From the NCBI GenBank assembly GCA_040768905.1, contig JAXGMA010000001.1, positions 2,356,001 to 2,420,000 of the forward strand: a stretch of DNA of 64,000 bases. The letters are read 5' to 3'. The stretch is from SZUA-584 sp040768905. Lineage in GTDB: Bacteria; Bacillota; Clostridia; Christensenellales; SZUA-584. Both the position numbers and the translations under genes were made by a program. Of the stretch, positions 60,901 through 64,000 are shown piece by piece; the first letter of the stretch is position 1; every line of letters starts with the position of its first letter. The notes beneath the pieces were generated by a model. It saw only the letters and a list, made by a program, of their open reading frames with translations, made no database searches and had not been told where the DNA came from.

Positions 60901-61410
60901 GCGGCGTGCCGCCTGGCCTGCGGTTTCCACGGCGGAAACGCGCTCGTATCCGCTGAGCACGAGGTTTTGCATGAGCAGCTCGGGATCATAGGCTGCATCC
61001 TTTTTGATATGCAGATGGGCGGCTTTAAAATCGTCCGACGAGGCAAGCCTTGCGCAAACTGCTTCTTCGCTTGTAAAAACCGTCTGTGCATTGCCAAAAG
61101 CAACGGCGGAAAGCGCTTTGATCCGCTTAAACATCACTTCGCGGCTGCGCGCCACGGATGAGCGCAGCTGCAGTGCGCGGCGTACAAGCAGTACAGAACC
61201 TTGCAGTGCATCGGCAAAGCCGCTTGCCGTTTCGTCGGAAGCGCAGATGACGATGACGCTTCGGCGCAGTTTTCTTGAAACAGCGGACGCAAGATGCGGT
61301 TTTAAGCTCTCGGGCACACCGAAAAGCGAACAGGGGACATGCCCTGCCCGCAAGGTTGAGACGAGCTTTGAAAATGCCTCTGAGGCAAAAAGGTGGTCGC
61401 TGATCCGCAT
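57979..61410 (-). CDS. mfd: Transcription-repair coupling factor Mfd
   Basis: A 1143-residue SF2 translocase that removes stalled RNA polymerase and recruits UvrA. It has the N-terminal UvrB-like module, an RNA-polymerase-interacting CarD-like segment (PGDMIVHDLHGKGRFL) and the helicase core with Walker A GDVGYGKTEV and DEEQ box VIDEEQRFGV. The RecG-like TRG motif and C-terminal D7 domain follow. The length is standard. The start has no strong upstream site but follows pth by only three bases, so it is translationally coupled. Confidence 0.97.
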   Translation of the reverse strand: MRISDHLFASEAFSKLVSTLRAGHVPCSLFGVPESLKPHLASAVSRKLRRSVIVICASDETASGFADALQGSVLLVRRALQLRSSVARSREVMFKRIKALSAVAFGNAQTVFTSEEAVCARLASSDDFKAAHLHIKKDAAYDPELLMQNLVLSGYERVSAVETAGQAARRGEILDVFCPGNVAPYRIDFFDNIVETIHTFDPATQRRGREAFNEAVLPPAVELTLSNETSQQAAQFFSSAKPQSALLSLRYERYAEQLLGQRYFEDLESFAHVACGHSLFDYIPDALVIFDDYKHIKEAAERHTEDFAEQLDKLIETGEADPGQHALYHPFETVRTRAATLGAIDLCTIGKAADLKPKSEVTFHAKSALSYNRKLEILKEDVMGRVNAGWRVYLCCGSLQRAQRLSAELSDTSLLVACMEKGRVLEPGEAGTFAAPLFSGFELTDQKVYYLGEREIYGFARKKRAAAIKQPFDVFTDLKPGDMIVHDLHGKGRFLRLVTRSVQNISRDYLELEYRDGDKLFIPTDQIDRVQKYMGGDSERLSKLGGREWSQTKARVKKAVKELAEDLVSIYSERLSSKGHSYGPDTLWQKQFEDAFPYEETEGQLKSITEIKQDMQHEKVMDRLLLGDVGYGKTEVAMRACFKAVMEGRQCAVLVPTTLLARQHFYTFRERFAEFAVSIEAVSRYVPPLDQKRILTRLAAGTVDIVIGTHRLLSPDVQFKDLGLLVIDEEQRFGVSHKERIKDLKRSVDVLTLSATPIPRTLQMALTGIRDLSMLDTPPEERKAPESYVLEYSPELLRDAILREMARGGQTYLVCRQINLMDRLAGELARHVPEARAAVAHGRMGETQMEDVMEDFLSGKYDVLLCTTIIESGIDIPSVNTVIIYEADKFGLAQLYQIKGRVGRGALSSFAYLTYLPGAHLTPEAEKRLATIAEFTELGAGFKIAMRDLEIRGAGNLLGPEQSGQMAAVGYDMYCRMMREAVSEIKGEPLARPADTSVEIKLNAHVPPAYISDDMQRIEIYKRIAAVGGTRSAKELKAEIADRYGKMPRPVENLILIALIKAYAARAGLSAVTRTGRMFTLKYGEDSEINAKALMKRLVKHPNARLRNADPPYISFRAPDNAIDALLAFLHGIRGCCTGRRAE

Positions 61411-61413
61411 CGT

Positions 61414-62025
61414 TTAATTGTACCGGCTTTGCGCTTCTGTTATACCGTATGCCAGCAGCGCTTCCACCGCGTCCGCCGCCTTTGAAAGGGTGTCGTAAGC
61501 GGCCTGTTTGTCGTCATATTCGCCAAGCACATGATCGACGATATCTCCGTCAGGCTTGCCGATACCCACGCGCACGCGTACAAATTCTTCTGTCTGAAGG
61601 TGGTATATGATGGATTTCATGCCGTTGTGAGAGCCCGCGCTGCCGCGTGCCTTGATGCGCACCGTGCCCTGAGGCAGGTCGGCATCGTCGTAAATCACGA
61701 TGAGTTGTCCGGCACGTACGCCGAGCGCGCCCGCAAGCTCTTTGATGCTTTCGCCCGATCGGTTCATGTATGTCTGCGGCATGCAAAGAAGCACAGCTTT
61801 ACCGTTTATATCTCCTTTTCCGAGCCTTGCGCTGTATTTATGGATGCGCACACCGATGCCGTGGCGCTGCGAAAGTATCGACACCACGTCAAAGCCCGCG
61901 TTGTGCCGCGTGTGTGCGTACTGCCCGCCCGGATTGCCAAGCCCGATGATATACCAGTCGGCGCTTAGATCTTTGGCAGGCTTTCTGCGAAGCCGAGAAG
62001 ATCCGAATAATAACCTTTTGCGCAT
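61414..62025 (-). CDS. pth: Peptidyl-tRNA hydrolase
   Basis: A 203-residue enzyme freeing tRNA from peptidyl-tRNA. Conserved residues are in GLGNPGGQYAHTRHNAGFD (Asn and catalytic His) and IVIYDDADLPQG (Asp). An AAGGAGG site stands eight bases before the ATG at 62025, which gives an unusual basic N-terminal extension of about 22 residues (MRKRLLFGSSRLRRKPAKD). That extension overlaps the upstream HAD gene by 61 bases. Confidence 0.93.
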   Translation of the reverse strand: MRKRLLFGSSRLRRKPAKDLSADWYIIGLGNPGGQYAHTRHNAGFDVVSILSQRHGIGVRIHKYSARLGKGDINGKAVLLCMPQTYMNRSGESIKELAGALGVRAGQLIVIYDDADLPQGTVRIKARGSAGSHNGMKSIIYHLQTEEFVRVRVGIGKPDGDIVDHVLGEYDDKQAAYDTLSKAADAVEALLAYGITEAQSRYN

Positions 62026-62675
62026 GAAGGCACCCTCCTTGCGTCCCCGATAAGGTGGTCGAGCACCAAAAAACCCTCAAAACCAAGTGAGAGGCAAGCC
62101 ATATCATCGGCCACATCGTTGCCTACAAAGTAGCATTCGCGTGCGCTGAGCCCCGTTTTGTCAAGTATCTCTAAAAAGTACTCCGGATTCGGCTTGCAGT
62201 AACGCGAATTGTCAAAATAAGAAATGTACTCAAAGTCATTGATATCAAGCCCAGCCCACTTGATGCGCGCGTTGGTGGCCACCGGCGGAAAAAGCGGATT
62301 GGTCGCGAGTACGAGGCGGTAACCCTTTTGCCTGAGCAGAGAGACCGTCTTAATGGCATGGCGGTCTGTACGCGTGCAGGACTTGAGAGACAAAAAGCCA
62401 TTTCTATAAAACGCATCGAAACGCTGTGAAACGGCATCGGGATCTGCTTTTGTTTCGGCATAAAGCGTATTTAAAAACACATCGCTGTTGAACGCGCGCC
62501 CGTCGTTTTGCAGCATGGCATGGATGGATTTTTTAAAAGCCGGTTTGGTATGCGTGCCTCCGAGAAACTCAAATAAACCGCTCTGATCGATAAGAGCATC
62601 ATAGCCGTGCATAAACTTTTCCATATCAAGAGGCAAAAGCGTGCCGTCAAGATCAAAAAATACTGCTTTTTTCAT
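61965..62675 (-). CDS. HAD-superfamily phosphatase
   Basis: A 236-residue HAD hydrolase with motif I FFDLDGTLLPLD (nucleophile Asp8), motif II LVLATNPLF and motif III/IV YCKPNPEYF ... CYFVGNDVADDMACL. The substrate cannot be fixed. It lies in the proS-HAD-pth-mfd order on one strand, and its last 61 bases overlap pth. The ATG at 62675 follows a GGAG-like site. Confidence 0.9.
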   Translation of the reverse strand: MKKAVFFDLDGTLLPLDMEKFMHGYDALIDQSGLFEFLGGTHTKPAFKKSIHAMLQNDGRAFNSDVFLNTLYAETKADPDAVSQRFDAFYRNGFLSLKSCTRTDRHAIKTVSLLRQKGYRLVLATNPLFPPVATNARIKWAGLDINDFEYISYFDNSRYCKPNPEYFLEILDKTGLSARECYFVGNDVADDMACLSLGFEGFLVLDHLIGDARRVPSCAKGYYSDLLGFAESLPKI

Positions 62676-62688
62676 GCTGCCGCTCCGG

Positions 62689-64000
62689 TCATCCGCGTAC
62701 CGCCGATATGATGCGCGCTGCGGCTTCGTCTGCTTTTAGCTCTTGAGCCGCTTTTTTCTGGCGCTGCTTATATTCCACAATGCCGTCAGCCGCGCGCCGC
62801 CCGATATTGATGCGGTGCGGTATGCCGATGAGATCCGCGTCTTTGAACTTGACGCCTGCGCGCTCGTCGCGGTCGTCAAGCAGCGCATCTATGCCGGCAT
62901 CTTTGAGCTCTTTGTAAATTTTTTCTGCAAGCGCCATCTGCGTTTCGTTGGCCGCGCTTACGGGCACCACGATGGCATTGTACGGTGCAACGCTGTCCGG
63001 CCAGATGATGCCGTCTTCATCGTGCGACTGCTCGATAATGGCCTGCATCGTGCGGTTTAATCCGATGCCGTAACTGCCCATGACGCAGGGTTTTTGTTTG
63101 GCCTCCTGATCAAGAAACAGGCATTCCATCGCTACGCTGTATTTGGTGCCGAGCTTGAAGATATGCCCGACCTCTATCGTTTTGTCAAGCTTTAAAGCCA
63201 TGCCGCATTTGGGGCACGGGTCTCCCGTTTCGACCATACGGATATCGCAGACATCAGTCGTGACGAAATCGCGCTCATAGTTGACGCCGCTGTAATGGTA
63301 GTCCGTCTCATTTGCGCCGACGAGGAAATTGCGCATGCACGGCACCTCTTTATCCGCTATCAGCCTGTCCGCGTCAAGGCCAATCGGCCCCGCAAACCCG
63401 ACCTGCGCACCCGTGGCGCGGCGCACTTCCGCCGGGCCTGCAAGCTCAAGATTGATGCAGCCAAGATAGTTTTTGAGCTTGGTTTCATTGATCTCGCGGT
63501 CTCCGCGCACCATGGCGGCAACCGTTTTGCCGTCGGCGATATAGAGCAGCGTTTTGACAAAGTTTTTAGGCGTCTTGCCGAAAAAGCTGACAAGCTCTTC
63601 TATCGTGCCTGCATTCGGCGTATGCACCTTCTCGACGGCGGCCATAGCTTCATCTTCAGGCTCTGCATCCGGGCAGGCCGCAAGCTCGGCATTGGCGGCA
63701 TAGCCGCATGAAAGGCAGTAAGCGATGGTGTCGTCTCCGATATCGGATTTGATCATAAATTCCTGCGAGCCTGAGCCGCCCATCGCTCCGGTATCCGCAT
63801 GCACGATGACATAATCAAGGCCGCAACGGTCGAAAACTTTGCAGTAAGCGTCGTACATCTTTTTGTATGAGATATCGAGCCCGGCTTCATCCACATCGAA
63901 TGAATACGCGTCCTTCATCACGAATTCGCGGCAGCGTATCATTCCAAAGCGCGGACGGCGCTCGTCCCGGTATTTGTTTTGAATCTGATAGATGGTTTTC
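62689..64000 (-). CDS. proS: Prolyl-tRNA synthetase (5' end outside the window)
   Basis: The C-terminal 437 residues or so of a bacterial-type ProRS. The class II core motif 2 (YRDERRPRFGMIRCREFVMKDAYSFD) is partly in view at the right edge. The editing (INS) domain is at about 150-300 in the visible part, followed by motif 3 (GSYGIGLNRTMQAI) and an anticodon-binding domain. The reading frame runs to position 64000 with no start, so the gene continues to the right. Confidence 0.97.
   Translation of the reverse strand, partial: KTIYQIQNKYRDERRPRFGMIRCREFVMKDAYSFDVDEAGLDISYKKMYDAYCKVFDRCGLDYVIVHADTGAMGGSGSQEFMIKSDIGDDTIAYCLSCGYAANAELAACPDAEPEDEAMAAVEKVHTPNAGTIEELVSFFGKTPKNFVKTLLYIADGKTVAAMVRGDREINETKLKNYLGCINLELAGPAEVRRATGAQVGFAGPIGLDADRLIADKEVPCMRNFLVGANETDYHYSGVNYERDFVTTDVCDIRMVETGDPCPKCGMALKLDKTIEVGHIFKLGTKYSVAMECLFLDQEAKQKPCVMGSYGIGLNRTMQAIIEQSHDEDGIIWPDSVAPYNAIVVPVSAANETQMALAEKIYKELKDAGIDALLDDRDERAGVKFKDADLIGIPHRINIGRRAADGIVEYKQRQKKAAQELKADEAAARIISAVRG

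Overview
The window reads as a chromosomal segment of a Gram-positive, low-to-medium GC anaerobe, most likely a Clostridia-type Bacillota. The reasons are strong AGGAGG ribosome sites nearly everywhere, a perfect CIRCE heat-shock operator before htpG, SigZ, YmaF, YlbF and DUF2935 proteins, and RbsABC-type sugar transporters. Genus or family cannot be read from this sequence.

Layout. (1) 1-11.6 kb is accessory: the end of a metallophosphoesterase, an IS256-family insertion that cut off the end of a small helical-protein gene, a FAD/Rieske oxidoreductase, a frameshifted sugar-dehydrogenase propeller, a low-complexity Arg/Gly-Cys-Asp protein, YlbF, DUF2935 and His-rich YmaF proteins, sigZ plus an ArsM-DUF2703 fusion, and an IS200-type element. 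It ends at a 3' fragment of a tRNA-Arg(CCU) with its own terminator, which looks like an integration scar. (2) 11.8-17.0 kb is an extended arsenic operon: arsR, acr3, a DUF202 membrane protein, arsC, a radical SAM/SPASM protein, an ArsP-like permease and a mini-thioredoxin, behind a good promoter and a palindromic operator. (3) 17.0-18.6 kb holds a CoA-binding protein and an acyl-CoA dehydrogenase. (4) 18.9-47.7 kb is a large carbohydrate-uptake and catabolism region: two RbsABC-type systems, an extra RbsA-like ATPase, a DeoR regulator, a cupin, two old-yellow-enzyme-type flavoenzymes, two sugar isomerase/epimerase-like barrels, a Gfo/Idh/MocA dehydrogenase, two FGGY kinases, DeoC and class II aldolases, a Zn-dehydrogenase, a PfkB kinase, and a regulator that fuses a LacI repressor to a whole extracellular-type solute-binding domain. 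htpG sits inside this region. (5) 47.8-50.7 kb has a dehydrogenase remnant carrying a 21-bp perfect inverted repeat, 6-phosphofructokinase and glmU. (6) 50.8-54.5 kb encodes a surface fibronectin-III protein with a perfect 542-bp tandem duplication, beside a decayed paralogue. (7) 54.7-57.9 kb holds a haem-type lipoprotein/membrane-cytochrome pair, then an AT-rich cassette with a LPO_1073/Vpar_1526-family protein, a one-helix membrane partner and a small Cro/CI regulator. (8) 58.0-64.0 kb is core genome: mfd, pth, a HAD phosphatase and proS.

How it may work together. The sugar region probably imports sugars or glycosides. It could oxidise them with the Gfo/Idh/MocA and Zn-dehydrogenases, rearrange or eliminate them with the TIM-barrel isomerases, phosphorylate them with FGGY and PfkB kinases, and split them with DeoC and class II aldolases into glycolysis, where pfkA lies next door. 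The flavoenzymes suggest that an unsaturated or aromatic moiety is reduced as well; that part is inference. The most unusual single protein is the LacI/solute-binding fusion at 38896-41124. The least understood module is the 55.9-57.5 kb cassette.
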